From NCBI RefSeq assembly GCF_023273855.1, contig NZ_CP096884.1:1116001-1180000 (forward strand): a stretch of 64,000 nt of DNA, read 5' to 3'. Below the pieces are notes generated by a model that was given only the letters and a program-made list of their open reading frames with translations, did no database searches and was not told the origin of the DNA. Every line of letters starts with the position of its first letter. Positions within the stretch are counted from its first letter, which is position 1. This document shows, in pieces, positions 1 to 9,180 of this stretch. Origin of the DNA: Seonamhaeicola sp. ML3 (GTDB taxonomy: Bacteria > Bacteroidota > Bacteroidia > Flavobacteriales > Flavobacteriaceae). The position numbers and the translations under genes are program-made.

Positions 1-1
1 T

Positions 2-379
2 GTTGAATTCTTAATTCCTGTTACCATTTTAATTGTTGCTGTTTTTAATGTTTTTACTGCAGGAAAAAATAGCCAAAAAGAAAAAATCGGAATCGTATTT
101 CTATCAACCTTAAGTTTTGGTTTAATACATGGGCTGGGTTTTGCCCGCGAATTCCATATGATGTTTGGAGACTCTGATAACAAATTATTGTTACTGTTGG
201 AATTTGCACTGGGAATAGAAGTTGCACAGGTGGTTGTTGTTTTCGTTGTACTCTTCCTAGGATACCTATCGCAAACCATATTCAGGTTTTCTAAAAGAGA
301 TTGGGTTATGGTAGTTTCTGCTATAGTTATTGGTTTGGTTATTCCTATGATACTTAATAGTGATCTGCTGGCTTATTAA
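2..379 (+). CDS. HupE/UreJ-family membrane protein, C-terminal part
   Basis: The reading frame is open from the left edge, so the N-terminus lies outside the window. The visible 125 residues hold at least three hydrophobic segments. The stretch GLIHGLGFA is the conserved His-containing helix of the HupE/UreJ_2 family, integral membrane proteins linked to nickel/metal uptake or hydrogenase/urease accessory roles. In flavobacteria these proteins often occur without hydrogenase or urease genes, so the substrate is unknown. An internal Met pair near position 158 is not the start, because the conserved motif lies upstream of it. Family call fairly good; function open. Confidence 0.72.
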   Translation, partial: VEFLIPVTILIVAVFNVFTAGKNSQKEKIGIVFLSTLSFGLIHGLGFAREFHMMFGDSDNKLLLLLEFALGIEVAQVVVVFVVLFLGYLSQTIFRFSKRDWVMVVSAIVIGLVIPMILNSDLLAY

Positions 380-552
380 GCCTTAACTTTTATAAAACTT
401 TTAACTTCCAACGGTTGTAATTAAAATACCAAGCAATTATCTTCGTTAATAGGTTTTAGCGTGATATTAAGCTCTTGAAACATAAGAATAGAATGAATGC
501 GTAGATTCTTTCCTTAAATTTATTAGCCCATATTATTATCCAATACATTAAA

Positions 553-984
553 ATGCCAAAAGAAAAACAACTAAAATACGACAAAGCCTATCTAAGAATG
601 GCTCAAGAATGGGGCAAACTATCTTATTGTAAACGTAGGCAGGTAGGTGCTATTATTGTTAAGGATAGGATGATTATATCTGATGGATATAATGGTACAC
701 CAACGGGTTTTGAAAATTTTTGCGAAGACGACGAGGGTTACACAAAATGGTATGTGTTACATGCCGAGGCCAATGCCATATTAAAGGTTGCCGCATCTAC
801 ACAGTCTTGCAAAGGCGCTACCCTTTATGTTACACTTTCCCCTTGTAAGGAGTGTAGCAAATTAATTCACCAATCTGGTATAGTTAGGGTTGTTTTTTTA
901 ACCCGCTACAAAGATGACTCTGGACTTAAATTTCTCGAAAAGGCCGGAGTTAAAGTTGAACACATTGAGAATCTAACAGCCTAG
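553..984 (+). CDS. dCMP deaminase (cytidine/deoxycytidylate deaminase family)
   Basis: 143 residues, the normal length for a ComEB/dCMP deaminase. The zinc site is complete: HAE at residues 70-72 supplies the His ligand and catalytic Glu, and PCKEC at 97-101 supplies the two Cys ligands. The Asn-Gly-Thr-Pro stretch near residue 47 is typical of deoxycytidylate deaminases, which convert dCMP to dUMP for dTTP synthesis. Its TAG stop overlaps the GTG start of the S41 protease by one base (TAGTG), so the two are probably translated as a coupled pair. Cytosolic enzyme. Confidence 0.88.
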   Translation: MPKEKQLKYDKAYLRMAQEWGKLSYCKRRQVGAIIVKDRMIISDGYNGTPTGFENFCEDDEGYTKWYVLHAEANAILKVAASTQSCKGATLYVTLSPCKECSKLIHQSGIVRVVFLTRYKDDSGLKFLEKAGVKVEHIENLTA

Positions 985-2576
985 TGTCTTATCAAAAAAA
1001 ATATCTGCCATTAATTTTGGGCGTAGCTATAGCCGCAGGTATTTTTATTGGCGGTAAATTAAATTTTAGCGATACACCAGACCGATTGTTTTCTACAAAT
1101 AGCAAAAAAGACAAACTCAACAGACTTATAGACTACATAGATTACGATTATGTTGAAGATATAAATACCGATAGTATTGTTGATGTAACCGTTAATGGTA
1201 TTTTAAATAATCTAGACCCACATTCGGTTTACATCCCCAAGGAAGACCTACAGCGTGTAACCGAAAATATGAAGGGGGACTTTGTTGGTATTGGAGTAAG
1301 TTTCTATACTTATAGAGATACCATTACGGTAATTAAAACTATAGAGGGTGGTCCTAGCGAAAAAGCGGGCATAAAAGGTGGCGATAGAATATTAATGGCC
1401 AACGGAGACTCCCTTTACGGAAAAGGTTTTAATGATAACGAACTCGTAAAAAGCCTAAAGGGTCCAATAAATTCTAAAGTAGATTTAACCATTTACAGAA
1501 AAGGAGAGCCTAAGCTCTTAAACTTTACGCTAAAACGCGGCATTATTCCTATAAAAAGTGTGGATGCTTGCTACATGTTAACCGAAAAATTGGGTTACAT
1601 TAAAGTAAATCGATTTGCCGAATCCACCTATAAAGAATTTAAAAAAGGTTTGGATAAATTAGTGGATTTAGGAGCCACCGAAATCGCCCTTGACTTAAGG
1701 GGCAACCCCGGAGGTTTTTTATCTATAGCCGAACAAATAGTAGATGAATTTTTAGGCAAAGGCAAACTCATATTATTCACAAAAAACAAACGCGGTGATA
1801 TTGAGGAAAGTTATGCCACTCGAAAAGGAGATTTTGAAGACAACAAAGTCTATGTCTTAATAGACGAAAACTCGGCCTCTGCAAGTGAGATTGTTGCTGG
1901 AGCACTTCAAGATAATGATAAAGGTACTATTGTAGGTAGACGTTCTTACGGCAAAGGACTCGTACAACGCGAAATGGATTTAGGCGATGGCAGTGCTGTT
2001 CGACTAACCGTATCTCGTTACTTTACCCCTACAGGGCGTTCCATACAGCGTCCCTATAAAAAGAATGGGCATAAAGATTATTACGACGAGTATTCCGATA
2101 GGCTAGATAGCGGTGAGCTACTAGACCCATCTAAAATAGAAGTTGCTGATTCTCTCAAATTTACAACGCCAAATGGAAAGGTTGTTTACGGTGGTGGCGG
2201 TATAATACCAGATGTTTTTGTTCCAATAGATAATAGCCTTCATAATGAAACATTACGCTATATAGAACAATATCAATTCTTCGATAATTTTATTTTCAGA
2301 CAATTAGATTTCGACCGCCATGCTTACGACGGTATTTCTAGAAGAGAATTCATAGACAGTTTTGAACTCGACGATAGTATGGTCATTCAGTTTCAAGATT
2401 ACGTAAACACACAAACACGCTCTCAAGTTACCTTTGTGGCTTACCACGACGAAGTAAAACAATACCTTAAAGCAAGTCTGGCCGATCAACTTTTTGGCAA
2501 TGGCGCTTTCGAAGAAGTCTTTAACCAAACCGATATCATGATTGATGAGGTTATTAAGTTGAGTGACGGCAGGTAG
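984..2576 (+). CDS. S41 family C-terminal processing peptidase
   Basis: 530 residues starting at a GTG that overlaps the previous stop codon. Residues 8-24 form a signal-anchor, a PDZ domain lies at about 95-180, and the S41 core follows. The catalytic Ser is S299 in the NSASASE motif and the Lys is K324 in SYGKG; the 25-residue spacing equals that of E. coli Tsp/Prc (S430/K455). The family cleaves C-terminal tails of periplasmic and envelope proteins. The long tail after residue 400 is usual for Bacteroidetes CtpA-like proteases. The substrate cannot be read from the sequence. Confidence 0.9.
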   Translation: MSYQKKYLPLILGVAIAAGIFIGGKLNFSDTPDRLFSTNSKKDKLNRLIDYIDYDYVEDINTDSIVDVTVNGILNNLDPHSVYIPKEDLQRVTENMKGDFVGIGVSFYTYRDTITVIKTIEGGPSEKAGIKGGDRILMANGDSLYGKGFNDNELVKSLKGPINSKVDLTIYRKGEPKLLNFTLKRGIIPIKSVDACYMLTEKLGYIKVNRFAESTYKEFKKGLDKLVDLGATEIALDLRGNPGGFLSIAEQIVDEFLGKGKLILFTKNKRGDIEESYATRKGDFEDNKVYVLIDENSASASEIVAGALQDNDKGTIVGRRSYGKGLVQREMDLGDGSAVRLTVSRYFTPTGRSIQRPYKKNGHKDYYDEYSDRLDSGELLDPSKIEVADSLKFTTPNGKVVYGGGGIIPDVFVPIDNSLHNETLRYIEQYQFFDNFIFRQLDFDRHAYDGISRREFIDSFELDDSMVIQFQDYVNTQTRSQVTFVAYHDEVKQYLKASLADQLFGNGAFEEVFNQTDIMIDEVIKLSDGR

Positions 2577-2666
2577 TCTTTTCTTTCATTTTTATGAGAT
2601 TTGTCATTTTTTATTTCGAAAGAAAAAAATTACCTTGCTATGCGTTTTTTTCTTAAAGACATCAAT

Positions 2667-5600
2667 ATGAAGGACAAAATCTTATTATTTTTAGCCATAT
2701 TATCTTCAATTTATCTAGTCCACTCTCAAAACTTTATAAAAGATTTTTATTCCATTACAGATTTCACTTCCTCAAATAATCAAGTTTTTTTTGTTGCCAA
2801 TGATGTTACACACGGTGATGAAATTTGGGTTTCAGATGGAACAAAACAAGGCACCCATATTGTTAAGGATATATTCACTGGCCCCTTCAGTAGTAGCCCT
2901 AAGAATTTATTTGTGTTTAAAAACGAACTTTATTTTTCAGCTAATAATGGATTTACAGGAAATGAATTATGGAAAACTGATGGTACACAAGCGGGCACAA
3001 GTTTAGTTAAGAATATTTATGAGAAATTAAGAGCTAGTTCGTCAATTAATAGTTTTACTATATTTAATGATGAGTTATTTTTCTTGGCTTCAAATAATAG
3101 AGGTAATAGTACGCAAATTTGGAAAACAAATGGAACAGCCGAAGGAACTTTAATGGTTTATGATGCTAATACTCAGATAAAAAATCTAATTGTAGCTAAC
3201 GATAAAATGTATTTCGTTGCTTCAAATAAGTTATGGGAATTTGAAAATTCGAATAACGTTAACCAACTTAATATAGACGAGTATTATTTCATAGACGAAC
3301 TTAATTCGTTTAACAATGAATTGTATTTTATAACAAACACCTCTTCCCGTCAAAGTATTAGATTTTATAGGAGAGATGTTAGCGGAAATAATATTATGCT
3401 TAAAGAGTTTAATCAACCGCAATATGGAGATATAGATATCCATAATTTTACTCAAGTAGGAAGTCTAGTTTACTTTTCAATCACTACAGACTTTAATTCT
3501 GATAATGACACAGACGTTTTATGGAAAACAGATGGAACGCCATCGGGAACTGTACCCGTTAAGAGTTTCTACTGGGATAGACATTGGTCTAAATCCAATA
3601 TTTCAGACTTCATTGACTTCAACGGAAATCTTTACTTCAATGGAGGGAGACAAAATGAATCTAAGCTATGGAAATCTGACGGCTCAGAACAAGGGACAAT
3701 ACAAGCACTCAATATTTCAGAAAGCGGATTAACCAATTTAATGAAACTAGAAGGTTTGCTTTATTTTTTTAGTAACGAGAAACTATGGATTTTTAATGGT
3801 TCTGACAGTAACCCTCAAGAATTTTCAGAATTTATGGTTACTAGTAAAGAGTCGCAAGATTTATTTAACGCTGAAAAGGGTCTAGGAAAAATATTCTATG
3901 AGGGAGTAAAAGGAGACAAAAAAGGATTATACACATCAGATTTAAAACCTGTTTTAGAGGTTAAGTATGATAATTATAGTGTAGGAAATAATAAAAAAAT
4001 ATATTTAGAAGCAAAAAAAGATAGTGTTCTAAGAACAACTGTAAAGCTAAAAAATTCAGGTAATTCAAATCTGTTTTTCACTAAGATTTCAATTTCTGGT
4101 AAAGACTATTATTTAGATGGTGTTCAGGATAATAACATTAATATTGAAAACCCTGGTGGAAATTTTCAACAAGTATTATCTCCCAATGAAGAGTCGGAGT
4201 TTGAAATTTTATTCTTCCCAAGTTCATTAGAAACAAAATCTTCCCAACTTGAAATTTTAAGTAATGATGTGTTTTCTTCAATATTTAATTTAGAATTTCT
4301 TGGTAGTGTAGAGGAAGAGGCCATCCCACTGCTTGAAGAAGATGTGGTTCTTAGTAAAGAAATTTTGTTTACAAATGAAAGTTATTCGATTGTATTGGAT
4401 AAAAATACGATAGTTGAGAACCAAAGCATAAACGAAATAATTGGAAATTTAAGAGTAGAAGGTAGTATCTTGAGTTACAACTTTGAGTTAGTTCCAGGAG
4501 AAGGCGATACAAATAATAAAGATTTTAAAATTGAAGATAATAAAGTTGTCGCTAATGCAATTTTTGATTATGAAACAGCAAATAGCTTTTCGATAAGAAT
4601 AAGAGCTACAAATAATGAGAGTAGTGAAGTTGTGGAAAATCAGGTTTTTATTTCTGTTCTAAATGAAACCGAAAACAAACCACTAGTTTCATGTCGAGCT
4701 GAAGTTTTCAGTATGCCAATAGGATTTTTAGATGTAGAATTTATAAATGACGACACTGCTATTGCGGTAGGTACACATGGTGTAATTTTAAAATCTTCTG
4801 ATAAAGGTAAAAATTGGAAAATAATTAGGCGTGAATCTGTCAACAGGCCAATTTATTATTCAAACGTGCAATTCATTACTTCAGAAATAGGTTATGTTAC
4901 TGGTTACAAAGACCTATTAAAGACCGAAGACGGAGGAGTAACATGGTTTTCGTTATCTCTTCCAGATGAATCATACCCATTTCCAAATAATTTATTATTT
5001 CTAAATGAAGAGGTTGGTTTTGTTTTTGGGGAAGATGGTAAAATATTTAAAACTAAAGATGGTGGTGTTTTTTGGGAAAAACAGGTATTAAGTTTTGATG
5101 ATATTAGCGATGCGCATTTTTTTGACGACTTAAATGGTATTATTTCACTAGATGAAACACTATGGCAAACTAATGATGGTGGAGAAACTTGGACAGAAAG
5201 AAGTTTAGGTGTAGATGGTCTTAGGTACAGTTTTAAAATAACTAATATTGAGTTTATAAGTACTGAAATAGGATTTTTAACAGGTAATAGAGGTGAAATC
5301 ATAAAAACTGAAGATGGTGGAGATACTTGGAACTTAATTTCGACTATTGAAACAAATTATTCACTAAATGACATACTTTTTATAGATACTAATCATGGCT
5401 ATGTTACAGCAAATGGTATTTATGAGACGGTTGATGGTGGGGTGAATTGGACTCGCCTACAATCTTCAATTCCTTTAGAAAACTATAATAGTATCAAAAA
5501 GAATAATAACGGTGATTTAATAGTTGTGGGGATGGTAGATTATGGGGCATTGTTTGATAAAGGCGGTATTATAAAAACAAAAGAAGCAAACGGTAATTGG

Positions 5601-7646
5601 GAATTGATATCTTCATTTAATGGCGGTAATTATACTAAACACGATTTTTATTTTAAAGGGGATATAGGCTATGTTTTTGGGGAAAACGAGTCTAAAAAAA
5701 CGATTGATGGAGGTATTACTTGGCAAAATTTTAGTATTCCCGATATAACCGTAAAACAATTTGAAGTTGTAGACAATAGTATGTTTCTATTTGGCATAAA
5801 TACCCAATATCAGAATGTGCTTTTTAAAAGTATAGATAACGGTACTACATGGCAAAACATAACTAATTTAGAATATGTCAATAATATTTATTTTGTAAAT
5901 GATTTAATAATGTTCACTACTAAAGAAACTGGAATATTCAAATCTGTAGATGGTGGTGTAAACTGGAAAAATGTGGACACGAGCCATAACCCTTATGATT
6001 TGTTCATTATAAACGAAAGTAAATTATTTGCAGCAGGTGTATTTGGTGTCATTAAAACAGAAGACGGAGGAGAGACTTGGGAATCTGCCGATTTAGAATT
6101 GGAAAACGGAAATTCTTTTGTGTATTCGATAAGTTTTTTTGACGACAAAATAGGTTTGGCCGGTTCAAATGATGGAATAATTTATAAAACAACAAACGGA
6201 GGAGAGACTTGGGAAAAAATATACACATTAATTCATAGAAATGTAAAACACATACATGCTATTAGTGAAGAGGAATGGTTTGCCACAGGAGATGGTTATT
6301 TTTTGTACAAAAGTTATGATGCAGGAAATACATGGAACATAATTAGTTCTAGTTCAAATGATTTGAAGATTGTCCATAAGGACAACAATACTTTTTACGG
6401 CTTAGGTAATGGAAGTTTTATAAAACTAGATTTCAAAGACATCAGAGGTATTATCCCATCAAAGGTTTCTGGCAATGAATACCCCAATAGCAAAAATAAA
6501 GAAAGATATAAGGTTTTAAATGAATCAGGTGTTCATTATAAATGGAGTGTTTCTGGAGATAATGAGATAAATTACAATAATGAATCAGCAGAAGTATTTT
6601 GGAAAACCCCTGGGAATTATACGCTTTCGGTCACAGCATATAATGAATGTAGCCAAGGCAAAACCAGGACAATAAATGTTATTGTTGAGGATGTTGAAGA
6701 ATCGCCTGTAATCATCGAAGGTAATACTGAAGTTTCTGAGTATAGTTTGAATAATTCCTATACTACTATTCTAGAATCTAATTATAGTTATAATTGGTTT
6801 CTACAAGGTCATCAAAGCGCTAGCGCCAATAACAATAATATCAAAATTGATTGGGATAAATCCGGAAACGGAATAGTGAAAGTCATTAAAACCAATACAG
6901 TAACTGGTCAAAGAAGAACAGGAAATCTTGACATAACCATTTCTCCTATTGCTGTCTCTCATAATAATTTTACAATTCAGGCTGTTGGTGAGACCTGCCC
7001 TGATACAAATAATGCAAAGATTTTGATTTCAGCATTAGAAAATCATAATTATACAGTAACTATAAATGGACAAGATTACGAATTTTCTTCTGATTTAGTT
7101 ATTGAGAACTTAACTCCTGATTCATATGATTTTTGTGTAGAGATTTTAGATTCTTCATTCAGTCAATGTTTTTCGGTTAACTTGGCAGAAAGCACTACCA
7201 TTTCAGGAAAAACATCAAATGACAGGAAAGGAAAAGTCTCTGTAAACATACAAGAAGGAACTGCACCTTATTCTGTCTATAGAAACGGTAAAGAAGTCCT
7301 AAAAACATCTTCAAAATCATTTGAGGTTGTCGCTTCTCATGGCGATTTAATTGATGTAACTACAAGTAAATCATGTGAAGGTAAACTATCCAATAGGATT
7401 GATACCATAAACAATATAGTTGCTTACCCCAATCCAACCAGTGGTCGTTTTGAAATTGCTTTACCCATTTTAGATGAGGAAATAAAATTAGAGGTTTTTA
7501 CTATTCAGTCTCAACTAATTTCTTCTTCTATTTACAAAGCTAATAATGGCAAAATAGAACTGGACTTTCAAGAACAACCCAACGGTGTTTATTTCTTAAA
7601 AGTCAACTTAAAAAAACCTATTACCGTTAAAATAATTAAGAATTAG
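2667..7646 (+). CDS. giant T9SS-secreted protein with ELWxxDGT and BNR-type repeats
   Basis: About 1659 residues. The ATG at 2667 gives a clean signal peptide (Lys-rich start, hydrophobic core, VHSQ cleavage region); an in-frame ATG at 2640 is the alternative. From the N-terminus: about six repeats of the IW/LWKTDGTxxGT type (ELCAP-like, residues ~40-390), an Ig/cadherin-like region (~430-670), about twelve BNR/YCF48-like repeats of the KTEDGGxTW type (~680-1240), PKD/Ig-like modules, and a C-terminal domain beginning VAYPNPTSG near residue 1586. That last domain matches type A type IX secretion signals, which send cargo through T9SS to the cell surface. It lies alone, with a hairpin terminator behind it. 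Role probably adhesion or surface binding; no catalytic domain was recognised. Confidence 0.85.
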   Translation: MKDKILLFLAILSSIYLVHSQNFIKDFYSITDFTSSNNQVFFVANDVTHGDEIWVSDGTKQGTHIVKDIFTGPFSSSPKNLFVFKNELYFSANNGFTGNELWKTDGTQAGTSLVKNIYEKLRASSSINSFTIFNDELFFLASNNRGNSTQIWKTNGTAEGTLMVYDANTQIKNLIVANDKMYFVASNKLWEFENSNNVNQLNIDEYYFIDELNSFNNELYFITNTSSRQSIRFYRRDVSGNNIMLKEFNQPQYGDIDIHNFTQVGSLVYFSITTDFNSDNDTDVLWKTDGTPSGTVPVKSFYWDRHWSKSNISDFIDFNGNLYFNGGRQNESKLWKSDGSEQGTIQALNISESGLTNLMKLEGLLYFFSNEKLWIFNGSDSNPQEFSEFMVTSKESQDLFNAEKGLGKIFYEGVKGDKKGLYTSDLKPVLEVKYDNYSVGNNKKIYLEAKKDSVLRTTVKLKNSGNSNLFFTKISISGKDYYLDGVQDNNINIENPGGNFQQVLSPNEESEFEILFFPSSLETKSSQLEILSNDVFSSIFNLEFLGSVEEEAIPLLEEDVVLSKEILFTNESYSIVLDKNTIVENQSINEIIGNLRVEGSILSYNFELVPGEGDTNNKDFKIEDNKVVANAIFDYETANSFSIRIRATNNESSEVVENQVFISVLNETENKPLVSCRAEVFSMPIGFLDVEFINDDTAIAVGTHGVILKSSDKGKNWKIIRRESVNRPIYYSNVQFITSEIGYVTGYKDLLKTEDGGVTWFSLSLPDESYPFPNNLLFLNEEVGFVFGEDGKIFKTKDGGVFWEKQVLSFDDISDAHFFDDLNGIISLDETLWQTNDGGETWTERSLGVDGLRYSFKITNIEFISTEIGFLTGNRGEIIKTEDGGDTWNLISTIETNYSLNDILFIDTNHGYVTANGIYETVDGGVNWTRLQSSIPLENYNSIKKNNNGDLIVVGMVDYGALFDKGGIIKTKEANGNWELISSFNGGNYTKHDFYFKGDIGYVFGENESKKTIDGGITWQNFSIPDITVKQFEVVDNSMFLFGINTQYQNVLFKSIDNGTTWQNITNLEYVNNIYFVNDLIMFTTKETGIFKSVDGGVNWKNVDTSHNPYDLFIINESKLFAAGVFGVIKTEDGGETWESADLELENGNSFVYSISFFDDKIGLAGSNDGIIYKTTNGGETWEKIYTLIHRNVKHIHAISEEEWFATGDGYFLYKSYDAGNTWNIISSSSNDLKIVHKDNNTFYGLGNGSFIKLDFKDIRGIIPSKVSGNEYPNSKNKERYKVLNESGVHYKWSVSGDNEINYNNESAEVFWKTPGNYTLSVTAYNECSQGKTRTINVIVEDVEESPVIIEGNTEVSEYSLNNSYTTILESNYSYNWFLQGHQSASANNNNIKIDWDKSGNGIVKVIKTNTVTGQRRTGNLDITISPIAVSHNNFTIQAVGETCPDTNNAKILISALENHNYTVTINGQDYEFSSDLVIENLTPDSYDFCVEILDSSFSQCFSVNLAESTTISGKTSNDRKGKVSVNIQEGTAPYSVYRNGKEVLKTSSKSFEVVASHGDLIDVTTSKSCEGKLSNRIDTINNIVAYPNPTSGRFEIALPILDEEIKLEVFTIQSQLISSSIYKANNGKIELDFQEQPNGVYFLKVNLKKPITVKIIKN

Positions 7647-7668
7647 TTATAAAATCCAAGTTGAAAGA

Positions 7669-7710
7669 GATTAATCGCTGTAAGGCAAACCTACGATTAA
7701 TCATGTTTTT
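7669..7710 (+). terminator. hairpin downstream of the giant T9SS protein
   Basis: GATTAATCG at 7669-7677 and CGATTAATC at 7694-7702 form a perfect 9-bp stem with a 16-base loop, followed by a short T-rich tract (GTTTTT). Plausible rho-independent terminator, although the stem is AT-rich and the loop is long. Confidence 0.5.
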
Positions 7711-7748
7711 AGCTGTTATTATCCATATTTAATTTCTTAAATACACAT

Positions 7749-7756
7749 TAGTTTTG
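7749..7756 (+). promoter_or_regulatory. putative -7 box of the globin gene
   Basis: TAGTTTTG matches the Bacteroidetes -7 consensus TAnnTTTG and lies 29 bases before the globin ATG. No clear TTG -33 element stands 17-23 bases upstream, so support is partial. Confidence 0.4.
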
Positions 7757-7785
7757 CTTCTGTTAAATTCAAACAAAACCAATCT

Positions 7786-8241
7786 ATGGAAGCCAAAACC
7801 ATCGAATTAGTACAAGGAACATTTAAAGAAGTTGTTCCTATCGCAGATAAAGCTGCAGAAATATTTTATGATAAACTATTTGATTTAGACCCAAGCCTTA
7901 AGCCTTTATTTAAAGGGGACATGAAAGAACAGGGAAAAAAATTAATGACCATGATAGGCACCGCCGTAAATGGCTTAAATAACTTGGATGCTATTGTTCC
8001 AGCCGTTCAAAACCTTGGAAGAAACCACGTAGGTTATGGTGTTAAAGACAGCCATTACGATACTGTTGGTTCTGCCCTTATTTATACATTAGAAACTGGA
8101 CTAGGAAAACTTTTTACTCCTGATGTAAAAGCGGCCTGGGTAGAAGTATACACTGTCTTAGCAACCACTATGAAAGACGCTGCAAACCAAGCAGAAGCTG
8201 TAGCTGTAGCTGATGAAAAGCCGTGGTGGAAATTTTGGTAA
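7786..8241 (+). CDS. single-domain bacterial globin
   Basis: 151 residues, the size of a haemoglobin domain without the reductase half of a flavohaemoglobin. Key positions are present: Phe42 (CD1), Gln49 at the E7 position as in Vitreoscilla Hb and Hmp globin domains, proximal His81 (F8) in GRNHVGYG, and Trp118 in the H helix. Such proteins bind O2 or NO in the cytosol. The C-terminus ends in an odd Trp-rich tail (PWWKFW). The gene is monocistronic between a -7 box and a bidirectional terminator. It converges on a flavin-type oxidoreductase that could in principle be a reductase partner, but nothing here shows that. Confidence 0.88.
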   Translation: MEAKTIELVQGTFKEVVPIADKAAEIFYDKLFDLDPSLKPLFKGDMKEQGKKLMTMIGTAVNGLNNLDAIVPAVQNLGRNHVGYGVKDSHYDTVGSALIYTLETGLGKLFTPDVKAAWVEVYTVLATTMKDAANQAEAVAVADEKPWWKFW

Positions 8242-8273
8242 AATCCATTTACATGGTCTTAAGAACATGAAGA

Positions 8274-8300
8274 AGCAGGTTTAACAGACCTGCTTTTTTA
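8274..8300. terminator. terminator between the globin and the FAD oxidoreductase
   Basis: AGCAGGT (8274-8280) and ACCTGCT (8288-8294) form a 7-bp stem with a 7-base loop, followed by six Ts. It is a good terminator for the plus-strand globin. Its T-run reaches into the TAA stop of the convergent minus-strand gene. Confidence 0.75.
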
Positions 8301-8903
8301 TTGTATTTTATCATGTACCTTGGTATGCTTCCCTTTGTTCCAAAGGGTAAGAATATCGGTCGCAACATGAGCACCACTTCCCGATGCAATTGCAAACTGG
8401 CTTCGCCATCCCGCCAAAGTTCCAGCTACGTATAGGTTGTCACGTATTAAATGATTAGTGTTTTTTAACCAAATACGTTCCTTTTCGGGAACATCTCTTG
8501 GGTGTGGTTCAATATAATTCTCGAGGCCTTTTATCCGCATTAAATTGGTGTAACCAACAGCTATAACCACAAGTTTTGATTTGTAGGTGTTTTTATTAGT
8601 TTTCACCTCAAACCCATAATCTGTTTCATTAATTTCAGAGACCTTTTCCTTATTAATCTGTTCCACATGTGGGTATAGATCCGATAACTGCTTTTTACCA
8701 GTTTCCAGAATAGAGGCTCCTGTGGTTCCTGGGGCTAAACCCAGAACATTATTGAATAAAGCAGTCTGTAAATGCGAGGTTTTTTGATGCGCTATAATAC
8801 CAATGTACTTGTCTTTAGCAAAAGCCTTGTCTTTGGCCGACCCAAGAACTAAAGCACAAGATAAGCCCGCAGCACCTCCACCTACTATCAATGCATCGAA
8901 CAT
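8298..8903 (-). CDS. FAD-domain-only oxidoreductase (thioredoxin-reductase-like fold)
   Basis: 201 residues. The N-terminus carries the dinucleotide-binding GGGAAGLS motif (residues 8-15) and the C-terminal half holds the second FAD motif (YVAGTLAG). Compared with thioredoxin reductases (about 310 residues), the inserted NAD(P)H domain and the redox CxxC are absent, so only the FAD-binding half remains. Flavobacteria carry such short proteins annotated as NAD(P)/FAD-dependent oxidoreductases. The electron donor and acceptor are unknown. It ends the run 9108-8298, directly behind a small membrane protein with a one-base gap, so the two are probably cotranscribed. Confidence 0.75.
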   Translation of the reverse strand: MFDALIVGGGAAGLSCALVLGSAKDKAFAKDKYIGIIAHQKTSHLQTALFNNVLGLAPGTTGASILETGKKQLSDLYPHVEQINKEKVSEINETDYGFEVKTNKNTYKSKLVVIAVGYTNLMRIKGLENYIEPHPRDVPEKERIWLKNTNHLIRDNLYVAGTLAGWRSQFAIASGSGAHVATDILTLWNKGKHTKVHDKIQ

Positions 8904-8904
8904 A

Positions 8905-9108
8905 CTATTTTCCCTTTTTTACTTTTTCCTCAATACGCTTAGATACTCTTAAAATAGCCATTAACAATATGGCACACAGCGCTGCTACAACCGTGATAAC
9001 AGCAACCATACTTTCACCTTCTAAAGGTGCCTTAAAATCTATCTTAGTGAAATTGAAAATGGCCATAATCACAGCCAGAACAATAATTACAACAGAAGCA
9101 ATTTTCAT
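8905..9108 (-). CDS. small two-helix membrane protein
   Basis: 67 residues from an ATG at 9108. There are two hydrophobic segments (about residues 2-20 and 35-54), a short polar loop between them, and a Lys/Glu-rich C-terminus. It stops one base before the FAD oxidoreductase begins, which suggests a bicistronic unit. No family recognised. The size, hydrophobic pattern and tight spacing argue for a real gene. Confidence 0.6.
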   Translation of the reverse strand: MKIASVVIIVLAVIMAIFNFTKIDFKAPLEGESMVAVITVVAALCAILLMAILRVSKRIEEKVKKGK

Positions 9109-9180
9109 TTTTTAAAAATTTTTGTTTTTGGATTTAGCTCCATTCAACTACTCAAATAATCAAACAACTTTGTGTTTTAG

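Noticed and set aside
4904-5302. Open frame of 132 codons on the minus strand inside the giant T9SS gene
   Set aside because: Arises from the repeated GATGGTGG-type codons of the BNR repeats; Ser/Pro/Leu-rich shadow without protein-like features.
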